Of a stretch of DNA of 64,000 nt, positions 7,703 to 15,654 are shown one piece after another. Position numbers and translations under genes: made by a program. The stretch spans positions 1 through 64,000 of the forward strand of contig BDTM01000036.1 in the NCBI GenBank assembly GCA_002898015.1, read 5' to 3'. Under the pieces are notes generated by a model. It was given only the letters and a program-made list of their open reading frames with translations. It was not told where the DNA came from and searched no databases. How positions within the stretch are numbered: position 1 is the first letter of the stretch; each line of letters opens with the position of its first letter. The stretch is from a bacterium BMS3Bbin03. GTDB lineage: Bacteria; Zhuqueibacterota; JdFR-76; BMS3Abin05.

Positions 7703-8839
7703 TTAGAACAGGCGCCGGGCAATCGTCATGAGTTCCGCATCACGGACGCCTTCGTAGATTTCAAGAATGCGGGCGTCCCGATAAAAACGCTGAATGTCAT
7801 ATTCATCGATGTAGCCGTAGCCGCCGTGAAGCTGGAGCGCCTCATTTGTAACCCAGATCGCCATTTCCCCCGAATAATATTTGGCCATGGCGTTCAGTTT
7901 GGGATCCGTCTTTCCCTGATCGATTTGCCAGGCCGCTCTGTAATTGAGTGTTCTTGCCAATTCAATTCGGGTGGCCATTTCTGCCAATTTGAACTGCACC
8001 GCCTGATTGGCGATGATCGGGGCGCCAAAAGTTTTTCTCTCCTGCGTATACTTGATCGCCATCTCCAGCGCCCCCTGAGCCACGCCCACACCCTGTGCCG
8101 CCACCATAATTCGGGTGACATCGAAAAACTGCATCACCTCATAGAAGCCTTTCCCTTCTTCCCCGATCAAATTCGACCGGGGCACGTGAACGTCCTCGAA
8201 CACAATTTCGGCGGTATCGCTGGCCCGGATGCCCATTTTCCCGTGAATTTTGGTGCGCGTGATCCCCGGCCGGTCGGCTTCCACAATAATCAAACTCTGC
8301 CGCCGGTGCCGCTTCTCGGCTTCGGGATTGGTCACGCAGAGCACCACCATAAAGTCACAAATCGTGCCGTTTGTGATGAACATCTTGCTTCCGTTGATCA
8401 CGTAGTCGTTTCCGTCTTTTTTCGCTGTGGTTTTAATCCCTGCCACATCGGTTCCGGCATCCGGCTCTGTGTAAGCACCCGCCGAAATGGCCTCGCCGCG
8501 CACCAGCGGGGGCAGATATTTTTTCTTCTGCTCTTCCGTGCCGAAGAGAACAATGTTTTCCGATCCAAAAGTCGCGGCACCAATGGAACCGATTCCCATA
8601 TCCACACGGGTGAATTGTTCGGTAATCAGCGCATTTTCCAAAAACCCCGCGCCGACACCGCCGTAGGCTTCCGGAATCATCGCACCAATAAGGCCCGCCT
8701 GGCAGGCTTTTTTCCAGACTTCACGCGGAAACCGCTCCTCCCGGTCACATTCTTTGGCAATCGGTGTGAATTCCGCCACCGCAAATTTATGCGCCATTTC
8801 CTGAAGCATTATCTGCTCATCGGTCAAATTGAAATCCAT
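7703..8839 (-). CDS. Acyl-CoA dehydrogenase (second)
   Basis: A 378-residue acyl-CoA dehydrogenase. The flavin-contacting AGAYTEPDAGTDVAGI and LHGGYGYIDEYDIQRFYRDAR motifs are present, and Glu363 in IYEG occupies the catalytic-base position, although the following residues (VRDAEL) differ from the usual TSEIQ. That change at the substrate pocket suggests an unusual acyl chain. GGGAG lies 8 bases before the ATG. It follows the first acyl-CoA ligase by 27 bases, so it is likely cotranscribed. Two different acyl-CoA dehydrogenases in one cluster imply two dehydrogenation steps or two chain types. Confidence 0.88.
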   Translation of the reverse strand: MDFNLTDEQIMLQEMAHKFAVAEFTPIAKECDREERFPREVWKKACQAGLIGAMIPEAYGGVGAGFLENALITEQFTRVDMGIGSIGAATFGSENIVLFGTEEQKKKYLPPLVRGEAISAGAYTEPDAGTDVAGIKTTAKKDGNDYVINGSKMFITNGTICDFMVVLCVTNPEAEKRHRRQSLIIVEADRPGITRTKIHGKMGIRASDTAEIVFEDVHVPRSNLIGEEGKGFYEVMQFFDVTRIMVAAQGVGVAQGALEMAIKYTQERKTFGAPIIANQAVQFKLAEMATRIELARTLNYRAAWQIDQGKTDPKLNAMAKYYSGEMAIWVTNEALQLHGGYGYIDEYDIQRFYRDARILEIYEGVRDAELMTIARRLF

Positions 8840-8866
8840 TGAATTTCTCCCTTCAATTCGATTCAG

Positions 8867-10486
8867 TTATTCCTGATCCTTCTGATAAAGGTTTTCAAAT
8901 TGTGCCCTCAGAACCTTTTTGTCAAATTTGCCCACACTGGTTTTTGGAATCTCATCGATAAAAATGACCTTATCCGGAAGCCACCATTTTGCAAATTTAG
9001 GCGTGATGAAATCCACGATGTCTTTTTCAGACACCTTCCCTTTCATCCCGGGCCTGAGCACCACGCAGGCCAGCGGACGCTCATCCCATTTCGGATGGGG
9101 CAGGCCGATGACCGTAGCCTCCAGAACCGCCGGATGCGCCATAATTTCATTTTCCAGATCGACCGAGGAAATCCACTCGCCGCCCGTTTTGATGACATCT
9201 TTAATGCGGTCCACAATTTTTATGTAGCCTTCTTTGTCGATGGTCACAATGTCCCCCGTGCGAAACCAGCCTTTCGTCATCTTTCGGAAGGTTTCATCCG
9301 GATCTTTGTAATACTCTTTTGCAATCCAGGGCCCTTTGACCAGAAGTTCGCCCATTTCTTCGCCGTTCCATTTGGCTTCCGAACCGTCGCTCTTCTCAAT
9401 CCGCATTTCCAGCAGCGGTACCAAAAGGCCCTGTTTTGTTTTGAGATCATAAAACGCCTGATCATCCAGTTTCATGTAACTCTTCGGCACATTCCACGTG
9501 ATCAGGGGTGTGGTTTCGGTCAATCCGTAGGCGTGGTAGATTTCCATATCGAAATCTTCTTTAAACGCCTTGACCAGACTCGGCGGGGGCGCGGAACCGC
9601 CGCAGACAGAATTCTTCCAGGTACTGATGTCCTTGCCCGGATTGGCTTTCAAATACTCGTACAGCATTCTGAAAATAACGGGCACGGCGGCTGTAAACGT
9701 CACTTTTTCGCGCTCGATCAGACCGATCATATCCTCGGGCGTGGCCCGCGGTCCGGTGAACACCTGCTTGGATCCCGTCATGACCGTCGCAAACGGAATA
9801 CTCCACGCGTTGGCGTGAAACATCGGAACGATGTGCAGCATCACGGTGCTCTCGGAAATATTCATAATGTCGGGCAATCCGGCCACGATGCTGTGGAGCA
9901 CCAGAGCCCTGTGCGTATACTGCACTCCTTTCGGCTCACCCGTAGTGCCGGATGTGTAGGCCATTCCGGCAATATCCCATTCATCGAGCTCAGGCCAGTC
10001 ATAATTTTCCGGCTGCTTTGCAATCAGATCTTCATAATTGATCAGCGAAAGCGTTGTGTTGTATTTCTTTTGATTGCCCATCACCACGAAGGTTTTCACT
10101 TGAATTTGATTCTTGATGGCTTCCAGCAGCGGCAGGAGATCGCCGTCGATAAAGAGAATTTCGTCTTCGGCGTGATTAATAATGAAAATAATGTCCTTCG
10201 GTGATAACCGGATATTAACGGTATGATAGGTGGCGCCCATGCAGGGCACGGCAAAATACAATTCCAGATGGCGGTGGGTGTTCCAGGCGAGCGTGCCCAC
10301 GCGCTTATTTTTTGTGATCCCCAATTCCCGCAGCGCATTTGCCAACTGCGCGGTGCGCCTGTAAAACTCCCCGTAATTGAGCCGGACGATTGTGCCGTCT
10401 AATTCCCGCGAAACAATTTCTTTTTGGGGGAAAAGAGTCGTACCCCGTTTTAGCAGATTCGTCAAGGTTAACGGATAATTCATCAT
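8867..10486 (-). CDS. AMP-forming acyl-CoA synthetase (first)
   Basis: A 539-residue member of the adenylate-forming superfamily that activates a carboxylic acid to the acyl-AMP and then the acyl-CoA. Motifs in order: the phosphate loop AYTSGTTGEPKG (about 182-193), HAYGLTETTP, the hinge region GWFRTGDIVTIDKEGYIKIVDRIKD, and the C-terminal catalytic Lys in PKTSVGKFDKK. The N-terminal GTTLFPQKEIVSRE and overall plan resemble long/medium-chain fatty acyl-CoA ligases of the Thermus type. AGGAGG lies 8 bases before the first of two consecutive ATGs. It probably feeds the cluster downstream; the chain length is not predictable by eye. Confidence 0.88.
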   Translation of the reverse strand: MMNYPLTLTNLLKRGTTLFPQKEIVSRELDGTIVRLNYGEFYRRTAQLANALRELGITKNKRVGTLAWNTHRHLELYFAVPCMGATYHTVNIRLSPKDIIFIINHAEDEILFIDGDLLPLLEAIKNQIQVKTFVVMGNQKKYNTTLSLINYEDLIAKQPENYDWPELDEWDIAGMAYTSGTTGEPKGVQYTHRALVLHSIVAGLPDIMNISESTVMLHIVPMFHANAWSIPFATVMTGSKQVFTGPRATPEDMIGLIEREKVTFTAAVPVIFRMLYEYLKANPGKDISTWKNSVCGGSAPPPSLVKAFKEDFDMEIYHAYGLTETTPLITWNVPKSYMKLDDQAFYDLKTKQGLLVPLLEMRIEKSDGSEAKWNGEEMGELLVKGPWIAKEYYKDPDETFRKMTKGWFRTGDIVTIDKEGYIKIVDRIKDVIKTGGEWISSVDLENEIMAHPAVLEATVIGLPHPKWDERPLACVVLRPGMKGKVSEKDIVDFITPKFAKWWLPDKVIFIDEIPKTSVGKFDKKVLRAQFENLYQKDQE

Positions 10487-10599
10487 AATGTGTTCCTCCT
10501 GTGTGCCAATTGCAAATCCTTAAATTGAATGAATCCCATAAACAATGGAAGCCGAACCGCCGGGAAAATTTCAGCGGACCCGCCTTCCCGTACAGGCGT

Positions 10600-12144
10600 T
10601 TACTTACTCTTTCCCAGAGATTTGTACTGTTCCCGCAGTTCCCGCTTTAACACTTTGCCGGAAGCACTGTGGGGCAGGGATTCTACAATCTTCAGGATCC
10701 GCGGGCATTTAAATTGAGCAAGCTTGTCCTCGAGAAACGTCAGCAGCTCCTTTTCGGTCAGTGTCTGATCGGGTTTAAGCACAATAATCGCGGTGACGGT
10801 TTCTCCGAAGACCGGATGGGGCACGCCGATAATCGCCGATTCCATCACAGCCGGATGAAGCGCAATAGCATCTTCCACCTCCTTGGAATAGACATTTTCC
10901 CCGCCGGAAATAATCATATCTTTCTTCCGGTCCACCAATGTGACAATGCCTTCCTCATCCTCAAATGCCAGATCGCCGGAGCGAATCCAGCCTTCCGGAC
11001 TGACCGTTTGCGCGTTGGCCTCCGGACTTTTGTAATATTCCTTCATCGTCATGGGGCCGCGTACCACAAATTCTCCGATTTGGCCGGTCGGAACGGGATT
11101 CCAATTATCATCCACAATCTGAAATTCCATTCCGTGAATATACCCGCCGCCGGCACCCGCTTTACGAACTTGATCCTTCGGCTTCAAAGCCACGCCGCCC
11201 GGACCGGCTTCGGTAAATCCGCAGAGACTGAAAAAATTTTCGGTTTTGAATTTCTTGATCATCTGTCGAACGGATTCCGCCGGCATGGGTGCCGCGCCGT
11301 ATCCGTAAAATTTCATGCTGGAAAGATCATAATCGTCAAAATTCGGCAGATGCATGAGATAGAGATACATCGTGGGCACACCAAAAAATTGTGTGATTTT
11401 TTCATTCTGGATGGTCTCCAGCACTTTGTTGGGGATAAAATCATGCAGAATCACATGTGTCGAGCCCAGAAAAATACCCGGCACAAAATACAAATGCAGT
11501 TCGGCGGAGTGAAACAGCGGCGCCACATGCAAAATGCGGTCCTCCTCGTTTAACCCGACCACCGGGATGAAATGCGCCGCTTCCATAACCAGGTTGTCGT
11601 GCATGAAAAGCGCTCCTTTGGGACGGCCGGTGGTTCCGGAGGTGTAAATGATGTCGGAATGATCAAACCGGTCGATCTTCACGCCCGGATGGTCCGGAGA
11701 AGACGTTTCGAGAATTTCTTCAAAAACAAAAGAAGCTTTGCCGGGCTGACATTTCTCTCCCGCGCAAACGGTTGTTTTTACATTCGGCGTGTCCTTTTCA
11801 AATCCGTTCACGCCTTCCTGAAACACATCATCGTAAATGAAACTCACAGCGTCGGAATTGTGCACGATATAGGCAACCTCTGCCGGGATGAGCTTGAAAT
11901 TGATCGGAACGGCGACGGCACCGGCTTTTAAAATTCCAAAATAGGCGACGGCAAAAGCGTCCGAGTTGAACATCCACATGGCCACCTTGTCCCCTTTTTT
12001 GACGCCCTGTTTGATTAAGGCATTCGCCATCCGGTTGGCAAGTTCATCAAATTGGCGGTATGACAGGCGCTTGCTGCCATACACAATGGCTTCTTTGTCC
12101 GGTATGTTCAAACCGGCTCTCTCCAAAAGTTCTGGTACGGTCAT
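10600..12144 (-). CDS. AMP-forming acyl-CoA synthetase (second)
   Basis: A 514-residue acyl-CoA ligase. It has IIYTSGTTGRPKG for the phosphate loop, the hinge GWIRSGDLAFEDEEGIVTLVDRKKD and the C-terminal Lys in PHSASGKVLKREL. The start is placed at 12144, where AAAGGAG precedes MTVPELLERAG, the normal beginning of the family; the reading frame stays open to 12261, but that extension lacks a ribosome site and looks non-coding. This is the first gene of the minus-strand cluster, so its promoter should lie in 12145-12521. It is clearly different from the next ligase, suggesting different substrates. Confidence 0.88.
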   Translation of the reverse strand: MTVPELLERAGLNIPDKEAIVYGSKRLSYRQFDELANRMANALIKQGVKKGDKVAMWMFNSDAFAVAYFGILKAGAVAVPINFKLIPAEVAYIVHNSDAVSFIYDDVFQEGVNGFEKDTPNVKTTVCAGEKCQPGKASFVFEEILETSSPDHPGVKIDRFDHSDIIYTSGTTGRPKGALFMHDNLVMEAAHFIPVVGLNEEDRILHVAPLFHSAELHLYFVPGIFLGSTHVILHDFIPNKVLETIQNEKITQFFGVPTMYLYLMHLPNFDDYDLSSMKFYGYGAAPMPAESVRQMIKKFKTENFFSLCGFTEAGPGGVALKPKDQVRKAGAGGGYIHGMEFQIVDDNWNPVPTGQIGEFVVRGPMTMKEYYKSPEANAQTVSPEGWIRSGDLAFEDEEGIVTLVDRKKDMIISGGENVYSKEVEDAIALHPAVMESAIIGVPHPVFGETVTAIIVLKPDQTLTEKELLTFLEDKLAQFKCPRILKIVESLPHSASGKVLKRELREQYKSLGKSK

Positions 12145-12521
12145 GATGTCTCCTTTCTCACATTTCAGGCAATTTGAGATAATACTTTCTATGTCATGAT
12201 ACAGATTAGCTGTAAGGAATGAGTGATTGAAAAAACGAAACAATGCCTGTAGGATAAACAAATAACATAGTTAATTTTCGAACTTTGCGTGCTTAGTGTT
12301 CATCATTCGCGGCTTTGCCGTGCTTGGTTATTTATATATATTAAAAATTAAAAAGTTCACATAAAAAATCAAGTGATTTATTGGGCTTTTTTAAAATTTA
12401 CATTTTTTTATTGATATTTAAACGGTTGGAAATTAAATTGGAATGGCAGAGATTGTTTACACGCCCCATGCCGGCCGGCGATATTCCTGATTAATTTTAA
12501 CGGATAAAAGGAGAGCTTTTA
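12145..12521. promoter_or_regulatory. Divergent AT-rich intergenic region
   Basis: A 377-base spacer between the divergently transcribed acyl-CoA cluster (left) and the M48 lipoprotein protease gene (right). It must hold both promoters. It is very AT-rich at about 12325-12450. A small CGGC-TTT-GCCG hairpin is at 12310-12320. AAAGGAG lies just before the M48 start. I could not assign -35/-10 boxes or an operator with confidence. Confidence 0.45.
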
Positions 12522-13979
12522 ATGGAAAAACATCATTTTTTAAAAATGGCATGTATCATTTCCATCTTTGCATTTTTTGCCTGGTTTGTCTCCTGTGCCG
12601 TCAATCCCGTTACAGGAAAAAAGGAACTCATGCTCGTGAGCCAATCTCAGGAAATTCAATGGGGAGAACAGGGCGACAAAGACATTCTCCGAACGTATGG
12701 AAGTTACAATGATAAAAACTTATCGGCCTATCTTGATTCCCTCGGACAAAAATTGGTAAGCGTCTCCCACAGGTCGCAGTTGAAGTTTTATTTTCGGGTA
12801 TTGGACACACCGGTGGTAAACGCCTTTGCCATCCCGGGCGGCTACGTGTATCTGACGCGCGGCATTCTGGCCTATCTGAACAACGAAGCCGAATTGGCGG
12901 CCGTGATGGGGCATGAGATCGGGCACGTGGCGGCACGGCATTCTGCAAAGCAGTACAGCAAGGCTCAAGTGGCCCAGCTTGGGCTGGGACTGGCGTCCGC
13001 ATTTTCAGAGGATTTTCGGAAATACGCCGGTTTGGCTCAATTTGGTGCGGGCCTGCTGTTTCTTAAATTCAGCCGGGATGATGAGCGCCAGGCCGACGCC
13101 CTGGGTGTGGCGTATGCCTCCAAGGCCGGCTACAACGCTCTGGAGATGGCTGACTTTTTCGTGACGCTGGATCGTCTGAATCCGTCTTCAGAAACAGGCG
13201 GCCTGCCCGACTGGTTTTCAACGCACCCAAATTCTAAAAATCGAATCAAGGTGGTTCGCAAAATAGCCTTGGAATGGCAGCAAAAGCTTGGAAAAAGGAG
13301 ATGGAAGATCGACCGCAGCGCTTATCTCCAAAAACTTAACGGACTCGTTTACGGGCAGGATCCGCGTCAGGGCTTTGTAGAAAAGGGCGTTTTTTATCAT
13401 CCGCAATTGCAATTTTACTTTCCCATCCCCCAAAATTGGAAGCTGACCAACACCCCTTCACAAGTGCAGATGGTCAGCCCTAAAAAGGATGCAGCCATTA
13501 TTTTCACACTGGCGAATTCTAAAACACCCGCGGCTGCTGCTGAAAAATATATCGGGGATACGAAGGGCAAAGTCATTTCATCCGATGCGATGCGGCTGTA
13601 CGGTTATCCTGCCTATCGCGTCGTCGTCGATTTTGTGTCCGACGACACCAATACCCGGATGATGGCCTTTTTTATTCAAAAAGCGCAGCAAGTTTACTCA
13701 TTTTATGGAATGACGACATTGGCGTTATATAATCGTTACCAAAAAGTTTTCGAATCAACCATGTACCATTTTAATAAAATGAAAAATCCTTTACGTTTGA
13801 ATGTGAAGCCGGATCGGATCCGTATTCGAAAAGTAACCCGAACGGCGACCGTCAGAAAAGCCCTGCTGTTATTGGGCGTGCCCGCCGGTGAATTAATAAA
13901 AACAGCCCTTTTAAACGGGAGATCATTAGGCGATACGATTCAAGCCAATACCTTGCTGAAAATAGTGGTAAAGAAATAG
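12522..13979 (+). CDS. M48 family metalloprotease, lipoprotein (BepA/YfgC-like)
   Basis: A 485-residue zinc metallopeptidase. A signal sequence ends in a lipobox-like FVSC with Cys25, so it should be a lipoprotein facing the periplasm. The zinc site is His131, Glu132 and His135 in HEIGH, with a third ligand at about Glu188 in DDERQADALG, as in M48 enzymes that take part in outer-membrane protein quality control. The residues after about 290 form an additional domain, ending in a basic segment (PDRIRIRKV...) reminiscent of the C-terminal part of other secreted M48C proteins. AAAGGAG precedes the ATG. It is convergent with the aldo/keto reductase gene and appears monocistronic. Confidence 0.88.
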   Translation: MEKHHFLKMACIISIFAFFAWFVSCAVNPVTGKKELMLVSQSQEIQWGEQGDKDILRTYGSYNDKNLSAYLDSLGQKLVSVSHRSQLKFYFRVLDTPVVNAFAIPGGYVYLTRGILAYLNNEAELAAVMGHEIGHVAARHSAKQYSKAQVAQLGLGLASAFSEDFRKYAGLAQFGAGLLFLKFSRDDERQADALGVAYASKAGYNALEMADFFVTLDRLNPSSETGGLPDWFSTHPNSKNRIKVVRKIALEWQQKLGKRRWKIDRSAYLQKLNGLVYGQDPRQGFVEKGVFYHPQLQFYFPIPQNWKLTNTPSQVQMVSPKKDAAIIFTLANSKTPAAAAEKYIGDTKGKVISSDAMRLYGYPAYRVVVDFVSDDTNTRMMAFFIQKAQQVYSFYGMTTLALYNRYQKVFESTMYHFNKMKNPLRLNVKPDRIRIRKVTRTATVRKALLLLGVPAGELIKTALLNGRSLGDTIQANTLLKIVVKK

Positions 13980-13980
13980 C

Positions 13981-13993
13981 GCGGCTAAACCGC
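13981..13993. terminator. Short hairpin between convergent genes
   Basis: GCGG-CTAAA-CCGC lies between the stop codons of the M48 gene and the aldo/keto reductase gene (24-base gap). It contains the TAAA loop core seen in other hairpins of this window. The stem is only 4 bp and no T-run follows, so termination is only suggested by position. Confidence 0.35.
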
Positions 13994-14003
13994 TCTGCGT
14001 GCG

Positions 14004-14960
14004 TCAATTCTCAGGAATCTCTTCCCGGGGAATTGGACCGAAATCCGAGGCGGCGCAATTTTCGGCAGCCTGTTCGGGTGTTTTTGCCCCCGGAATGGCT
14101 GTTTGACAGGCGGGATGAGAGATGCAGAATCTCAAGCTCACCTGTGCTTTCGACTGCCCGGGATACCCGTCAAACAAGGGCTGTATTTTATCCAGGCGTT
14201 TTAAATAACGCTTTAATTTTTCAGGAGAAAGGTTGAATCGCCGGTGATCGTTCTCTTCGAACTTTGTCCGAACCGAGAATTTCCCGGTCAGAAGACCAAA
14301 CAGGAGCGGGATTCGAACGATGACGCCAATGCCGTATTGAATCGCTTTTGGAAAAAGTGCCACCTCCGCCTCTCTTTCAAGCAGATTGTAGCGCACCTGA
14401 ATGACATCGATCAATTCATGATAGCGATCCAGCAGATACGCCTGCTCCGTTTCTTTAAACGATTGAACACTCCAGCCGGCACGTCTGATTTTCCCCTGAT
14501 CCTTTAGAATTCTCAACGCCTCCCAGGGATCATCCCGATTCAGTTTTTCGGTGTCCGGACTGTGCAATTGGAGAAGGTCCAGCGCATCCACACTTAGGCG
14601 TTTCAGACTCTGCTCTGCCGCAAAAATGATGTAATCCCTGTCCGCATTTTGGCGAATGGGGCCGTACCCTTTGTCATCGGCTTTTGTACCATGGTAAAAA
14701 TCATTCCCGGCTTTCGTGGCGACCATTACAGTATTGTCTCCGCGCTCCCGCAGGACCTCTGCAATTATCTCCTCCGAATGTCCAAACCCGTACACATCGG
14801 CCGTGTCTATCAAAGTCACGCCCCGGTCAATTGCTTCATGCAGGGCACGCTTCGACACCCTGTCATCGGTCTTTCCCCAATCTCTTCCGCCGATAGCCCA
14901 CGCACCAAATCCGATCGTTGAAACCAACGGCCCGTTTTTTCCAAGTTTCGCATATTTCAT
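14004..14960 (-). CDS. Aldo/keto reductase
   Basis: A 318-residue (alpha/beta)8-barrel oxidoreductase using NADPH. The family motifs are visible: GFGAWAIGG near the N terminus, GVTLIDTADVYGFGHSE with catalytic Asp and Tyr, the Lys in VATKAGNDF, LLQLHSPD containing the active-site His, and the C-terminal cofactor segment AIPGAKTPEQAAENCAASD. It resembles the AKR11/12-type general aldehyde/ketone reductases. The physiological substrate is unknown. It is transcribed alone, facing the M48 gene, with a long repeat-bearing spacer upstream. Confidence 0.85.
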   Translation of the reverse strand: MKYAKLGKNGPLVSTIGFGAWAIGGRDWGKTDDRVSKRALHEAIDRGVTLIDTADVYGFGHSEEIIAEVLRERGDNTVMVATKAGNDFYHGTKADDKGYGPIRQNADRDYIIFAAEQSLKRLSVDALDLLQLHSPDTEKLNRDDPWEALRILKDQGKIRRAGWSVQSFKETEQAYLLDRYHELIDVIQVRYNLLEREAEVALFPKAIQYGIGVIVRIPLLFGLLTGKFSVRTKFEENDHRRFNLSPEKLKRYLKRLDKIQPLFDGYPGQSKAQVSLRFCISHPACQTAIPGAKTPEQAAENCAASDFGPIPREEIPEN

Positions 14961-15106
14961 CGCTCATCCACCTATTAGAACAATTTAAATTAAACACTGC
15001 ACAATTTTTAAATGTAGCAAAAATAATTTTTAAAAACACAATTAATTTCGACTTGATTTTTCCCCTATTTTTCTCTACGTTTTCACGAAGGCGTTAAGGT
15101 CCTGAA

Positions 15107-15146
15107 ATAATGGAAATGGCATCAAAGACTCTACCGGTTTAATGAA
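15107..15146. repeat. 40-bp direct repeat, copy 1
   Basis: A 40-bp sequence starting ATAATGGAAAT and ending AATGAA recurs at 15272-15311 with two mismatches by eye. It lies in the gene-free stretch 14961-15654, which otherwise holds only repeat relics and no convincing reading frame. Confidence 0.7.
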
Positions 15147-15192
15147 ATATTCCCAAACACTTGTGTTGAGGATGGGCTTTGGCTGCCACGTG

Positions 15193-15220
15193 GTAAACAT
15201 TTCGTACCTAACGGCACTCA
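15193..15220 (+). repeat. CTATAAACATT..GTCCC repeat, decayed copy
   Basis: TAAACATTTCGTACCTAACGG matches the intact copy at 15241-15268 but with changes that break the GTCCC/GGGAC hairpin. It is a relic of the same family, in direct orientation. Confidence 0.45.
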
Positions 15221-15240
15221 AGATGGACAGAGAAATTTTT

Positions 15241-15268
15241 CTATAAACATTTTGTCCCTAACGGGACA
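15241..15268 (+). repeat. CTATAAACATT..GTCCC repeat
   Basis: CTATAAACATT is followed by GTCCC-TAAC-GGGAC, a 5-bp hairpin. An inverted copy is at 15421-15450 and a decayed direct copy at 15193-15220. The hairpin end plus conserved tail is the general form of REP-like elements, which is an inference. Confidence 0.55.
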
Positions 15269-15271
15269 CGG

Positions 15272-15311
15272 ATAATGGAAATAGCATCAAAGACTCTACC
15301 GGTTCAATGAA
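15272..15311. repeat. 40-bp direct repeat, copy 2
   Basis: Second copy of the repeat at 15107-15146, 165 bases downstream, with two transitions. It abuts the GTCCC-hairpin repeat, so the pair may form one composite unit. Confidence 0.7.
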
Positions 15312-15420
15312 GCGGCTCTATATTGCCGGAGATTCGTAAAAGCAGCGAATCTAATTTTATGGGAGAAAATTTATGCAGACATGTTTGGTTTCAAGATAGA
15401 TTTATGGGTCAGGTTTCTTG

Positions 15421-15450
15421 AAAGTCCCGTAGGGACGCAATGTTTATAGC
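15421..15450 (-). repeat. CTATAAACATT..GTCCC repeat, inverted copy
   Basis: On the minus strand this reads GCTATAAACATT then GCGTCCCTACGGGACTT, matching 15241-15268 in opposite orientation with a GTCCC-(G)TA-GGGAC hairpin. Together the copies could form a long snap-back structure about 200 bases across. Confidence 0.55.
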
Positions 15451-15570
15451 GAAATGCCAGGTCCAAAGAGCTTAAGCCCGCCTCCGGCGGACGACATGTC
15501 ATTTTTATCCTATTCATGAAATAGGCCATTCGGTTGACGGACAGGGTTTGCTTAATACCCTTGTTTTTTT

Positions 15571-15600
15571 CGTGTTCATTCGTGTCCATTCGTGTCTATT
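15571..15600. repeat. Three tandem 10-bp units CGTGTYCATT
   Basis: Units CGTGTTCATT, CGTGTCCATT and CGTGTCTATT lie head to tail, immediately before the C69 peptidase gene. The same type of sequence (ATTCGTG / CACGAAT) appears near 17360 and 34515, so it is an interspersed simple repeat. Confidence 0.6.
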
Positions 15601-15654
15601 TGCGGGAGAAAAAAAATGGCCCGCCGATTAAATACAAAAAATGAGGCTTTTATC

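Noticed and set aside
7664..8842. Long open frame (392 codons) on the plus strand opposite the second acyl-CoA dehydrogenase
   Set aside because: It is the antisense shadow of a well-conserved enzyme; its translation is rich in His, Arg and Phe and has no family motifs.
8900..10204. Open frame of 434 codons on the plus strand opposite the first acyl-CoA ligase
   Set aside because: Antisense shadow of a gene with all ligase motifs; no ribosome site and no recognisable protein features.
15371..15589. Possible 72-residue protein in the repeat zone on the minus strand
   Set aside because: It runs through the repeat relics (CGTGTYCATT units and GTCCC hairpin), lacks a ribosome site and shows no domain.
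14961..15654. CRISPR array from the repeated units
   Set aside because: Only two or three copies with irregular spacing and mixed orientation, and no cas genes.
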